DNA of 6,858 nucleotides, taken from Hydrogenophaga sp. Lineage in GTDB: Bacteria > Pseudomonadota > Gammaproteobacteria > Burkholderiales > Burkholderiaceae_C. The stretch's first letter is position 1. Every line of letters starts with the position of its first letter. The stretch is from the NCBI GenBank assembly GCA_030684755.1, contig JAUXXN010000437.1, positions 1 through 6,858 of the forward strand, in the 5' to 3' direction. The position numbers and the translations under genes were made by a program. Below are positions 1 to 6,087 of this stretch, piece after piece. Under the pieces are notes generated by a model. It saw only the letters and a program-made list of their open reading frames with translations. It did not search any database and was not told where the DNA came from.

Positions 1-179
1 CCGTTGATGGGCTCCGTCACGCAAAACGTGCCGCCCGCATGGCGGTAAAAAAGCCGGGTGTGGCCGCTGCTGGCCACGTTGCGCACCGGCTCACCCACGC
101 CGAGCACGCCCAGTGCAGCGTCATAAAACCGTTTCGAGCGCTCGATGTCGTTGGAACCGACCATGATGTGATTGAACAT
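1..179 (-). CDS. VOC (glyoxalase/bleomycin-resistance fold) family protein, N-terminal part
   Basis: The gene starts at an ATG (177-179) and runs off the left edge, so only the first 59 codons are seen. The start MFNHIMVGSNDIERSKRFYD has the usual opening of VOC proteins: a beta strand with a His at residue 4 (a common metal-ligand position) followed by a D-x-x-x-S-x-x-FY helix. A second strand with HTRLFYR and GGTFCVTEP follows. VOC proteins are small metal-dependent lyases, isomerases, dioxygenases or binding proteins; the substrate cannot be told from this fragment. A good Shine-Dalgarno sequence (AGGAGA, 189-194 on the minus strand) lies 9 nt before the ATG and supports the start. It is co-oriented with the Uma2 gene, with a 107-bp gap (180-286) in which I see no clear promoter or terminator, so it may be the third gene of that operon or have its own promoter. 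The family is fairly sure; the function is unknown. Confidence 0.85.
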   Translation of the reverse strand, partial: MFNHIMVGSNDIERSKRFYDAALGVLGVGEPVRNVASSGHTRLFYRHAGGTFCVTEPIN

Positions 180-286
180 GTTTTCTTGTCTCCTGGGTGG
201 TGGGGTTTGACTGGCCCCGCTGGTTGAATGCCTTGCCCATCGTACTGGGTGGCTGACCGCGCCCTGGGGACGCTGCGAATTCAGCC

Positions 287-847
287 CTACTCCAGCCAAT
301 CCGCCACCGTGCCCACCCAGCCCACGCTGGCCAGTTCCACGGTGACGCTGGCACCCATGCTGGGGAACAGCTCCCAGCGGTTGGCGGCGTTGCGGCGGAA
401 CACATCCACCTGTGCCGTGTCGGGGTCGATGAGCACGTACTCTTGCAGGCTGTCGAGCAGGCGGTAGTGGGCAAATTTGCCGCCTCGGTCAAAGGCGGCG
501 GTGCTGGGGGACAGCACTTCGGCAATCAGCGTGGGCGCAGCGAGTGCCAGCGCCTTGGCGTCGGCCAGTTCTGCGGGCTGGCAACCCACCACCACATCGG
601 GGTAAAAAAAGCTGTTGCTTTCCTGTACTCGCACCCGCATGCCGGACACAAACGCCCGACACGGGCTGCCTTTGAGGTGTTGGCGCAGGGTGGCGGCCAT
701 TGCGCCAGCAGCCGCGTTGTGGCCCAGCGTGCTTGGTTCCTTGGCGTGCAGTTGGCCGTCGATGAACTCGCTGCGCACGACCTGGGCATCTTCCCATGCG
801 AGGTAGTCGGCGGCGGTCAAAGGGGTTTGGGGCGATGGAGGTGGCAT
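287..847 (-). CDS. Uma2 family endonuclease-like protein (DUF820, PD-(D/E)XK fold)
   Basis: This is a 186-residue protein, the usual length for the Uma2/DUF820 family, whose members have a restriction-endonuclease-like fold; their cellular role is largely unknown. The family pattern is seen in order: LTAADYLAWED near residues 10-20, the E-F-I-D-G strand (27-31), a conserved His (43) in the following helix, YPDVVV with Asp84, LIAEVLSPST with Glu110, D-R-G-G-K with Lys124, then a Y-x-L-L-D / EYVLIDP segment (128-142) and a VDVFRR strand. Asp84, Glu110 and Lys124 are the likely metal/catalytic set, so the protein looks intact. The ATG (845-847) touches the acylase stop codon (848-850) with no gap, and no convincing Shine-Dalgarno is visible, so translation is probably coupled to the acylase. 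The N-terminus fits the family start. Nothing in the base composition suggests recent transfer. The fold call is firm; nuclease activity is inferred. Confidence 0.9.
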   Translation of the reverse strand: MPPPSPQTPLTAADYLAWEDAQVVRSEFIDGQLHAKEPSTLGHNAAAGAMAATLRQHLKGSPCRAFVSGMRVRVQESNSFFYPDVVVGCQPAELADAKALALAAPTLIAEVLSPSTAAFDRGGKFAHYRLLDSLQEYVLIDPDTAQVDVFRRNAANRWELFPSMGASVTVELASVGWVGTVADWLE

Positions 848-3277
848 TCAAGGCACCAACACAGCCCGCGCCACCGCATGCGCCTCCACCTGCACCGGGT
901 TGAACCACCACGCGGTGCGCTGGCCGGCAGCCCACAAGCGGGCCTGGTCGTTTTGGTGGGGTTGGAAATGGCGCTCGCTCACGCCGCCGGCCAGCACGGC
1001 TTCGATCTTGTCGGGGTCGCCAAAGTCCACCACCAGTTGCATGGAGGCGAAGAACTTGGTGTCGAACGGGGCCATGAAGTCGTACACGCCCCGGTTCAGG
1101 GTTTCGCCGCTGCCGGACTTGTCGATGGAGAAACCGCCCACCAGCTCTTGCCCGGCGCCTTTGCGGCGCAGCGGGCTCACGAAGGCGAGGCGGTGGGACT
1201 TGCCCCATTGCCATTTCGACGCATCGGTACCTTGCTGCGCTTCGATCAGGGCGCGGGCGCGCGGGGCGGCGCTGCGGATCACATCAGTCAGGGTTTCCTG
1301 ACGGTCGGGGGTGGTCACGTCGTCAAACCAGTGGGCGTTGGGCGTGGCCACCAGAGCGGCAAAGCGCTGTTGCCAGAAATACCAGCTGGAGAGCATGTCG
1401 CCTGCGGTGTCGGCGCCGAGTTCATCCACGAAGGTGCCCAGCGCCACCTCGCGGTAGAGCGCCTGGTACACCAGCGGCGCGGCGGCTTCGGCGCGGTCCA
1501 CGCCGTCCCAGGCGGCCAGCAGCGCGGCCAGGTCGGCGTGGGCTGGGTCGTTTTGCAGGGCTGCCACCATCAGCGGGCGCAACACGTCGCTTTGCAGGTT
1601 GCGGTCGTCGCGCATCAGGGCCCAGTGGTCGTCTACCCGCATCTGGCTGGCGCTGTCCAGCACCTGGCGCATGCGCTGGTAGCGGTAGTCGGGCGCCACG
1701 TAGTTGGTGTAGTACCAGGGGAAGCCGTCGGGGCGGGTGTCGTGGTTGGCGGTGCCCACCCAGGCGCGCGCGGGGTTCAGCTGGCCAGGCATGCGGTCTT
1801 TGGGGATGAAGCCGATCCAGTCGTCGCCACCGTTGGCCGGGGGCAGGCGGGGCGCGCTGCCGTCGGCCCCGGCGCGGATGGGCACGGCGCCGCTGGCGCG
1901 GTGGCCGATGGCGCCTTGCGCGTCGGCAAACACGAAGTTGAACATCATGAGGTCGATTTTTTGCACCTCGGCGTCAAAGGCGGCGGCGTTGGGCGCGGTC
2001 AAGAAGCCTTCGAGCCCGATGACCGGGCCGAGCACTTCGGCGTCGGTGGAGCGCAGCACCAGCAGCTTGTCGCCCTTGGGGCCCAGGCCGGGGTGGTCGC
2101 TGATGACGGGGCCGCGCTTCGTGGTGCGCACGGTGAGTGCGTGCTCACGCACACCGCCGGGAGCAGCGCTGTCTTTCACGCGAATGGTTTCGTTCACGGT
2201 GCCAAAGGGCACGCTGCGCCCGCCGTCCAGGTAGTGCTGGGGATTGGCCGGGTCCAGCGTTTCAATATAGAGGTCTTGCACGTCGCCATAGGCGTTGGTC
2301 ACGCCAAAGGCCACATGCTGTGTGCGCCCCACCAGGATGCCGGGCACGCCGGGCAGGGCTGCGCCCACGGCCTGGATGCCGGGCGCGAACAGGCCCACGG
2401 GGTGCCACATGCCGGGCAGGATGCGGTTGTCCAGGTGCGGATCGTTGGCCAGCATGGCCTGGCCCGAGGCGCTGCGCGAAGGGCCCACGGCCCAGTTGTT
2501 GGAGCCCAGGCCCTGGTGGTTCAGGGTGTCGGGGCGCACCAGCAGGTGGTCCCAGTCCAGGCCGAGCGCGGCGGTGTGTTCGGACGCAGGCGCTGGTGCA
2601 GCGGCCTGGCGGCGCACGCTGCTGTCGGGCCAGTCGGGGTTGTTCAGCAGCGGAAAGAGTTCGCGGGCGCGCTCTGGGCCAATTTGGTCAATCAGCTTTT
2701 GTGCCACCACCTCGGTTTTGAAGTTGGTGGCGTGGGTGTGGTGCACAAAATGCACCAGCGTGACGAGATCGGCCACGCGCCAGGGCTTGGGCACCAGCCC
2801 GGCGATGCGCAGCTCGACCGGGTGGTCGGCGGTGTGGTCTTGCACGTAGGCGTTGACGCCGTCCACATAGGACTGCAAAAACGCGCGGGTTTCGGCGGAG
2901 ATGTGTTGCGCATGGCGCTCGCCGTTGCGGGCAATGCCCAGCACGCGCATGCGGATGTCGCTGGGCAGCGCGGCTTCACCAAAGCTGGCAGCCAGCTCGC
3001 CGCGCCAGGAGGCGCGGTACAGCTCCATCTGCATCAGCCGGTGCTGCGCGGTGACGAAGCCCTGGGCGCGAAACAGGTCGGGCGTGTTGGCCGCAAAGAT
3101 GTAGGGCACGCCGTGGCCGTCGCGCAGCACCTTCACCGGCGCGCTGAGGCCGCTGAGTTTTAACTCGCCGTCTACCTGGGCGCGGCCCGCGCTGCGCAGC
3201 CATCCGTAGGCCCCCAGAGCGGCCAGCAAAGCCAGCAGCAGCACGGCCGCCACCAGCCATTTCAAGGTTCTGATCAC
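848..3277 (-). CDS. Penicillin acylase family protein (Ntn hydrolase, peptidase family S45), membrane-anchored
   Basis: This is an 809-residue amide hydrolase precursor. Family S45 enzymes cut themselves into alpha and beta chains, and the new N-terminal Ser of the beta chain attacks N-acyl bonds (beta-lactam side chains, acyl-homoserine lactones and other N-acyl amines; the substrate here is unknown). Seen in order: a hydrophobic segment at about residues 7-27, without an obvious cleavage site, so probably a signal anchor with the enzyme facing the periplasm; the alpha-chain motif GVPYIFAANTPDLFRAQGFV (67-86); a Pro/Ala-rich spacer near 225-235; the cleavage site GLG|SNNWAVG with Ser259 as nucleophile; NDPHL (278-282); GDVQD (331-335), matching the calcium site of the E. 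coli enzyme; and GTANHD with Asn511 as the probable oxyanion residue. All key residues are present. The GTG start is chosen for the strong Shine-Dalgarno 6 nt upstream; an ATG 11 codons earlier (3308-3310) lacks one. It is followed directly by the Uma2 gene and preceded 79 bp upstream by the Lrp gene. Confidence 0.93.
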   Translation of the reverse strand: MIRTLKWLVAAVLLLALLAALGAYGWLRSAGRAQVDGELKLSGLSAPVKVLRDGHGVPYIFAANTPDLFRAQGFVTAQHRLMQMELYRASWRGELAASFGEAALPSDIRMRVLGIARNGERHAQHISAETRAFLQSYVDGVNAYVQDHTADHPVELRIAGLVPKPWRVADLVTLVHFVHHTHATNFKTEVVAQKLIDQIGPERARELFPLLNNPDWPDSSVRRQAAAPAPASEHTAALGLDWDHLLVRPDTLNHQGLGSNNWAVGPSRSASGQAMLANDPHLDNRILPGMWHPVGLFAPGIQAVGAALPGVPGILVGRTQHVAFGVTNAYGDVQDLYIETLDPANPQHYLDGGRSVPFGTVNETIRVKDSAAPGGVREHALTVRTTKRGPVISDHPGLGPKGDKLLVLRSTDAEVLGPVIGLEGFLTAPNAAAFDAEVQKIDLMMFNFVFADAQGAIGHRASGAVPIRAGADGSAPRLPPANGGDDWIGFIPKDRMPGQLNPARAWVGTANHDTRPDGFPWYYTNYVAPDYRYQRMRQVLDSASQMRVDDHWALMRDDRNLQSDVLRPLMVAALQNDPAHADLAALLAAWDGVDRAEAAAPLVYQALYREVALGTFVDELGADTAGDMLSSWYFWQQRFAALVATPNAHWFDDVTTPDRQETLTDVIRSAAPRARALIEAQQGTDASKWQWGKSHRLAFVSPLRRKGAGQELVGGFSIDKSGSGETLNRGVYDFMAPFDTKFFASMQLVVDFGDPDKIEAVLAGGVSERHFQPHQNDQARLWAAGQRTAWWFNPVQVEAHAVARAVLVP

Positions 3278-3283
3278 GGTGTG

Positions 3284-3291
3284 TCTCCTCG
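3284..3291 (-). promoter_or_regulatory. Ribosome binding site that fixes the acylase start
   Basis: Read on the minus strand, CGAGGAGA lies 6 nt before the GTG at 3275-3277. It is a near-consensus Shine-Dalgarno at the right distance. The upstream in-frame ATG (3308-3310) is preceded by GC-rich sequence without such a site. Choosing the GTG also puts a short basic N-terminus (I-R-T-L-K) directly before the membrane segment. Confidence 0.8.
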
Positions 3292-3356
3292 TTGTGTTGT
3301 GGGCGAACATGGTACCTGCGGGCCGGCGCCGGGGGTGTCGCGGCGGTGGGCGGAAT

Positions 3357-3392
3357 TCAGCGGTAGCTGGCCAGGTGGATGCTGGTTTCGGT
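3357..3392 (-). repeat. Direct repeat copy A (3' end of the Lrp gene)
   Basis: The last 36 bases of the Lrp gene recur in imperfect form at 5133-5167 in the same orientation. Aligned from the stop codon, the first 29 bases match at 26 positions, then a one-base gap is followed by five more matches. The two copies bracket the lrp-ocd pair. Copy A is part of the intact gene; copy B is isolated. Confidence 0.75.
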
Positions 3393-3776
3393 GCCGCGTA
3401 TGCCGCTGATGAGGCGCACGCGCTCCAGCACGTCCGAAAGCTCTTTCATGCTCCCCACCTCCAGTTCGGCCAGCAGGTCCCAGCGGCCGTTGGTGTCGTG
3501 CAGCGCGGCCACACCGGGCTCGCCCAGCAGGCTCGCAATCACCAGCCGGGTCTGGTTGCCTTCTACCTGCACGCTCATCCAGGCCTTGATGCGTTCGGGC
3601 TGCGCTTCGGGCCGCAGGCGCACGGTGTAGCCCACGATCACCTGCGTGTCTTCCAGTTTGCGCAGCCGGTTGGTGACGGTGCCGCGCGACACCTGGAGCT
3701 TGTGCGCGAGGTCGGCCACCGAAAGCCGGGCGTCTTGCCGCAACAGGGCAATGAGTTGCTGGTCGAGCTGGTCCAT
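3357..3776 (-). CDS. Lrp/AsnC family transcriptional regulator
   Basis: This is a 139-residue protein of typical Lrp/AsnC length. The N-terminal winged helix-turn-helix is clear: LDQQLIALLRQDARLSVADL at 4-23, the recognition helix VSRGTVTNRLRKLE at 29-42, and the wing VIVGYTVRL at 46-54. The RAM (ligand-sensing, oligomerising) domain follows from about residue 64 to the end, with the WDLLAELEV strand and the C-terminal GIRGTETSIHLASYR. Members bind DNA as dimers to hexadecamers and often respond to amino acids. The ATG at 3774-3776 matches the family N-terminus (M-D-x-L-D); a TTG 12 codons upstream is open but less likely. No strong Shine-Dalgarno is seen. It is transcribed away from ornithine cyclodeaminase across a 140-bp spacer, the usual layout for a local regulator of an amino-acid catabolic gene. 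Control of ocd, and self-control, are inferred. The acylase follows 79 bp downstream in the same direction. Confidence 0.93.
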   Translation of the reverse strand: MDQLDQQLIALLRQDARLSVADLAHKLQVSRGTVTNRLRKLEDTQVIVGYTVRLRPEAQPERIKAWMSVQVEGNQTRLVIASLLGEPGVAALHDTNGRWDLLAELEVGSMKELSDVLERVRLISGIRGTETSIHLASYR

Positions 3777-3810
3777 GGTCAAAACGCCAATCAAGATTGT
3801 CGAAATGTGC

Positions 3811-3846
3811 AATTTTCTGCCATTTTTCTACTTTGTTGCCGATTTT
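3811..3846. promoter_or_regulatory. Phased T-tracts / probable Lrp binding region between lrp and ocd
   Basis: The 140-bp divergent spacer (3777-3916) contains T-runs starting at 3813, 3823, 3832 and 3843, about 10 bp apart, which would curve the DNA. Two of the tracts, AATTTTCTG (3811-3819) and ATTTTTCTA (3822-3830), fit the right half of the known E. coli Lrp consensus (AATWTDCTR or ATTWTDCTR), and their starts are 11 bp apart. Lrp-family octamers wrap DNA through helically phased sites, so this is the probable operator for the flanking genes. No convincing -35/-10 pair could be picked out for either direction. The motif is seen directly; binding is inferred. Confidence 0.5.
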
Positions 3847-3916
3847 CATTGATGCACCACCCAGGCAAACTGGACGCACAGCTTGGCGAACCGACGCCAC
3901 CCCCCAAGAGACGACC

Positions 3917-5011
3917 ATGAACAACACCGACCTGACCCGATTCAAAGACACTGGCACCCTGTACCTGAGCGCGCCCGAAGCCGCCGAGCTGGTGCGCCGC
4001 CTGGGCTTGCCACACTGCTTGGCGCACATGGCCGAACACATCCGCACCGACTTCTTGCGCTGGGCCGATTTCGACAAGAGCGCACGCACGGCGGCGCACT
4101 CCAAAGACGGCGTGATTGAGCTCATGCCCGTGGCAGACGACCACCGCTACAGCTTCAAATATGTGAATGGCCACCCCGGCAACACGCGTTTGGGGCTCTC
4201 CACCGTGAAGGCGTTTGTCGTGGTGGCCGTCGTGGACACCGGCGCCCCGCTCTTCCTGAGCGAGCTCACGCTCACCACCGCACTGCGCACAGCCGCCATG
4301 TCGGCCCTGGCCGCGCAGACCCTGGCCCGGCCCGAGAGCCGCGTGATGGCGCTGATTGGCAACGGCGCACAGAGCGAGTTTCAGGCGTTGGCTTTTCAGC
4401 ATTTGGTGGGCATCACCACCCTGCGCGTGTTCGACGTGGACCCCGCCGCCAGCGCCAAGCTGGTGGCCAACCTGCAAGGCAGCGGCCTGCACATCACGGT
4501 GTGCCAGAACACCGCCGAGGCTGCGAGCGGTGCGGACATCGTGACCACCGTGACCGCCGACAAGACCATGGCCCTGATCCTCACGCCCGACATGATCGAA
4601 CCCGGCATGCACCTGAATGCCGTGGGCGGCGACTGCCCGGGCAAGACCGAGCTGCACGGTGACATCCTCGACGCAGCCAAGGTGTTTGTGGAGTACGAGC
4701 CGCAGTCGCGCGTGGAGGGGGAAATTCAGCACAAACCAGCCGACTTTGCTGTGAACGAACTCTGGCGGGTGCTGCGCGGTGAACGCGCCGGGCGCGACAG
4801 CGCCGAGCAGGTCACGGTGTTCGACTCGGTGGGCTTCGCGCTGGAAGACTTTTCGGCCCTGCGCTTCATGATGGACAGCGCGGTTCGGCTGGGCATGGGT
4901 GAGCGCATGGCGCTGATTCCGCAACTGAGCGACCCCAAGAATTTGTTTGGTTCGCTGAACTTGGTCACACCGGCAGCGCTTCGCCAACAGTCGAATTGCA
5001 TCGCCGCCTAA
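3917..5011 (+). CDS. ocd: Ornithine cyclodeaminase
   Basis: This 364-residue protein is predicted to convert L-ornithine to L-proline and ammonia using bound NAD+ in the cytoplasm, a short route for arginine/ornithine catabolism. It belongs to the OCD/mu-crystallin family and is close in length to the Pseudomonas enzyme (about 350). Substrate-site residues known from that structure are present at matching spacing: Arg57 (KSARTAAHS), Lys81 in FKYVNGHP, Arg124 (LTTALRTAAM) and the catalytic Asp239 in NAVGGDCPGKTEL. The Rossmann dinucleotide motif is IGNGAQSEFQ (147-156). FKYVNGHP together with NAVGGDCPGKTEL favours true ornithine cyclodeaminase over the alanine dehydrogenase or other imine-reductase branches. 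The ATG at 3917 fits the family start and has a weak Shine-Dalgarno-like AAGAGA 5 nt upstream; the frame is open for 40 more codons upstream, but that part is not family-like. It is divergent from the Lrp gene, which probably regulates it. No terminator hairpin with a T run is seen after the stop. Confidence 0.93.
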   Translation: MNNTDLTRFKDTGTLYLSAPEAAELVRRLGLPHCLAHMAEHIRTDFLRWADFDKSARTAAHSKDGVIELMPVADDHRYSFKYVNGHPGNTRLGLSTVKAFVVVAVVDTGAPLFLSELTLTTALRTAAMSALAAQTLARPESRVMALIGNGAQSEFQALAFQHLVGITTLRVFDVDPAASAKLVANLQGSGLHITVCQNTAEAASGADIVTTVTADKTMALILTPDMIEPGMHLNAVGGDCPGKTELHGDILDAAKVFVEYEPQSRVEGEIQHKPADFAVNELWRVLRGERAGRDSAEQVTVFDSVGFALEDFSALRFMMDSAVRLGMGERMALIPQLSDPKNLFGSLNLVTPAALRQQSNCIAA

Positions 5012-5066
5012 AACCCCTGGAACATGTCGGACGACTGAACGCTTTGTTCACTGGCAGGTGCATTCC

Positions 5067-5237
5067 GTGAAAACGCACATCAATAAGCCCACCGCTGAAG
5101 CAGCAATTCTCATTTTGAAAGGCGCGCAGAGCTCAGCGGTAGCTGACCATGTGGATGCGGGCTCGGTAAGGGGCACGGTGTGCCCCCACGGTCATGCAAT
5201 AAACTACGACTCCTTGCTTTTTGTCACACTTGATTGA
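5067..5237 (+). CDS. Doubtful small ORF, 56 codons, weakly HTH-like
   Basis: This is an open frame from a GTG (5067-5069) to TGA (5235-5237). It begins VKTHINKPTAEAAILILKGA and continues with SSAVADHVDAGSVRGTVC, a spacing that faintly recalls small helix-turn-helix proteins. Its stop overlaps the alternative TTG start of the next gene by the shared bases TTGA (5234-5237), a pattern seen in coupled genes. Against it: GC at third codon positions is far lower than in the neighbouring genes, no strong Shine-Dalgarno precedes the GTG, and bases 5133-5167 are better explained as a relic of an Lrp gene on the other strand. It is most likely not a gene; no function is proposed. Confidence 0.15.
   Translation: MKTHINKPTAEAAILILKGAQSSAVADHVDAGSVRGTVCPHGHAINYDSLLFVTLD
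5133..5167 (-). pseudogene. Relic of the 3' end of an Lrp/AsnC-family gene (direct repeat copy B)
   Basis: On the minus strand this segment reads ARIHMVSYR followed by TGA, against TSIHLASYR-stop at the end of the intact Lrp gene at 3357. In the 29 bases nearest the stop, 26 match. The codon differences give L to M, A to V, S to R and T to A, so it looks like a diverged paralogue rather than a recent copy. Further upstream the reading frame gives no recognisable RAM domain, and the region that would hold the rest of the gene is occupied by the solute-binding-protein gene. It is read as a truncated second Lrp gene that once converged on ocd. It is too short to exclude other origins. Confidence 0.5.
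5170..5186. promoter_or_regulatory. Perfect 7-bp inverted repeat with 3-nt spacer
   Basis: GGGGCAC-GGT-GTGCCCC is a perfect dyad, with its right edge 62 bases before the ATG of the solute-binding protein. It could be an operator or an RNA hairpin. No T run follows on either strand, so it is not a standard intrinsic terminator. The match to a sigma-54 promoter is poor: the GG/GC spacing can be fitted but the intervening bases do not agree. Its function is unknown. Confidence 0.4.
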
Positions 5238-5248
5238 AATTTTTCCAG

Positions 5249-6049
5249 ATGTTGCTCATCAACCGGCTTTTTCTTGCAATGGGTTGGCTCTGCATCGGCC
5301 TGTCCACCTCGGCGCTGGCAGAAGAAAGCACACGGCTGGAGCGCATGGCCGCCAGCAACACCCTTCGCGTGTGCATCTGGCCCGACTACTACAGCATCAC
5401 CTACCGCAACCCCAGATCCCAGGAACTCAGCGGTATCGACATTGACAACGCCCGAGACCTGGCCAAGGCGCTGGGCGTGCAGGTGGCGTTTGTGGACAGC
5501 TCTTTCGCCCAACTGGTGCAGGACGTCATTTCAGACCGGTGCGACTTGGCCATGTTTGCCATCGGCATCACGCCACAGCGACAACAGTATCTGCGCTTTA
5601 CCCAACCCCACTTGGTCAGCGACGTGTACGCCATCACCACCCGCACCAACCGCCGCATCCAAGGTTGGGCCGACATCGACCAAGCCGGTTCGGTGGTGGT
5701 GGTGGCCAAAGGCACCCTGCACGAACCCTTGATGAAGGCCCGGCTGAAGCAGGCGCAACTCCTGGTGGTGAACACCCCGGCCGCTCGCGAGCAAGAGGTG
5801 CAGGCTGGGCGGGCCGACGTGTTCATGACCGACTACCCCTTCAGCCGCCGCATGCTGCAACAAAACGACTGGGCACGGCTGGTGGCACCCACCGAAACCT
5901 ACCACCTGACGCCCTACGCCTGGGCCATGAAACCAGGCGACGACGCTTTTCACAGCCGGGTTGAAAAAGAACTGGCGGCCATGAAAGCCGATGGTCGGTT
6001 GCTGAACAACGCCAAGCGCCATGGGTTAGAACCCATTGTGGCGCGCTGA
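5249..6049 (+). CDS. Periplasmic solute-binding protein, family 3 (amino-acid type)
   Basis: This 266-residue protein has a clear Sec signal peptide: basic start MLLINR, hydrophobic core LFLAMGWLCIGL, and cleavage expected after SALA (residue 24). The mature part has the family-3 pattern: LRVCIWPDY strand (39-47), GIDIDNARDLAKALG (62-76), DLAMFAIGITPQRQQYLRFT (99-118) with Arg111 at the position that usually binds the ligand carboxylate, the second lobe with VVVAKGT (150-156), and ADVFMTDYPFS with Asp195. This suggests a polar amino acid or related ligand; the exact one is unknown. HL replaces the usual PY after FTQP, a small departure. An in-frame TTG at 5234 would add MKFFQ and is also a credible signal-peptide start; neither start has a good Shine-Dalgarno. 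No permease or ATPase gene follows. Instead a membrane sensor gene starts 38 bp downstream, so this protein may deliver a ligand signal rather than feed an importer. Confidence 0.88.
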   Translation: MLLINRLFLAMGWLCIGLSTSALAEESTRLERMAASNTLRVCIWPDYYSITYRNPRSQELSGIDIDNARDLAKALGVQVAFVDSSFAQLVQDVISDRCDLAMFAIGITPQRQQYLRFTQPHLVSDVYAITTRTNRRIQGWADIDQAGSVVVVAKGTLHEPLMKARLKQAQLLVVNTPAAREQEVQAGRADVFMTDYPFSRRMLQQNDWARLVAPTETYHLTPYAWAMKPGDDAFHSRVEKELAAMKADGRLLNNAKRHGLEPIVAR

Positions 6050-6087
6050 GCCAGCGAGGCCGCAGGCTTTGACACCCAGATTGCCCC

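Larger units (their letters stand above)
5012..5248. other. Intergenic stretch between ocd and the solute-binding protein
   Basis: These 237 bases have lower GC and no clear gene. They contain a weak 5-bp hairpin (TGAAC/GTTCA, 5036-5050) without a T run, a doubtful 56-codon ORF (5067-5237), a relic of an Lrp gene 3' end (5133-5167, minus strand) and a perfect palindrome (5170-5186). A possible but poor promoter, TTGCTT at 5214-5219 with AAATTT 17 bp later, would place transcription start almost on the next ATG; I do not claim it. Confidence 0.6.

Noticed and set aside
443..3163. A 906-codon open frame on the plus strand opposite the acylase and Uma2 genes
   Set aside because: Its product is a Gly/His/Val/Ala-rich translation without recognisable domains. 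It mirrors codon bias of the real minus-strand genes, as expected in GC-rich DNA.
3278..3356. GC-rich self-complementary stretch between lrp and acylase as a terminator
   Set aside because: GGCCGGCGCC-type pairing is expected in such GC-rich DNA and there is no T run on the minus strand after it.
3797..3916. A 40-residue N-terminal extension of ornithine cyclodeaminase
   Set aside because: The frame is open but lacks an ATG and would cover the regulatory spacer. The family N-terminus begins at ATG 3917.
3791..4987. A 398-codon open frame on the minus strand opposite ocd
   Set aside because: It has no family features and low-complexity composition. The plus strand encodes a complete ornithine cyclodeaminase with all key residues.
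5036..5050. Hairpin TGAAC-GCTTT-GTTCA after ocd as a terminator
   Set aside because: The stem is only 5 bp, not GC-rich, and no T run follows.
5168..5186. Sigma-54 type -24/-12 promoter over the palindrome
   Set aside because: GG and GC can be placed 10 bases apart, but the conserved bases between them do not match.
6021..6036. Palindrome ATGGGTT-AG-AACCCAT near the end of the solute-binding-protein gene
   Set aside because: It lies within codons for the conserved C-terminus, has a 2-nt loop and is not followed by a T run. It is probably chance.
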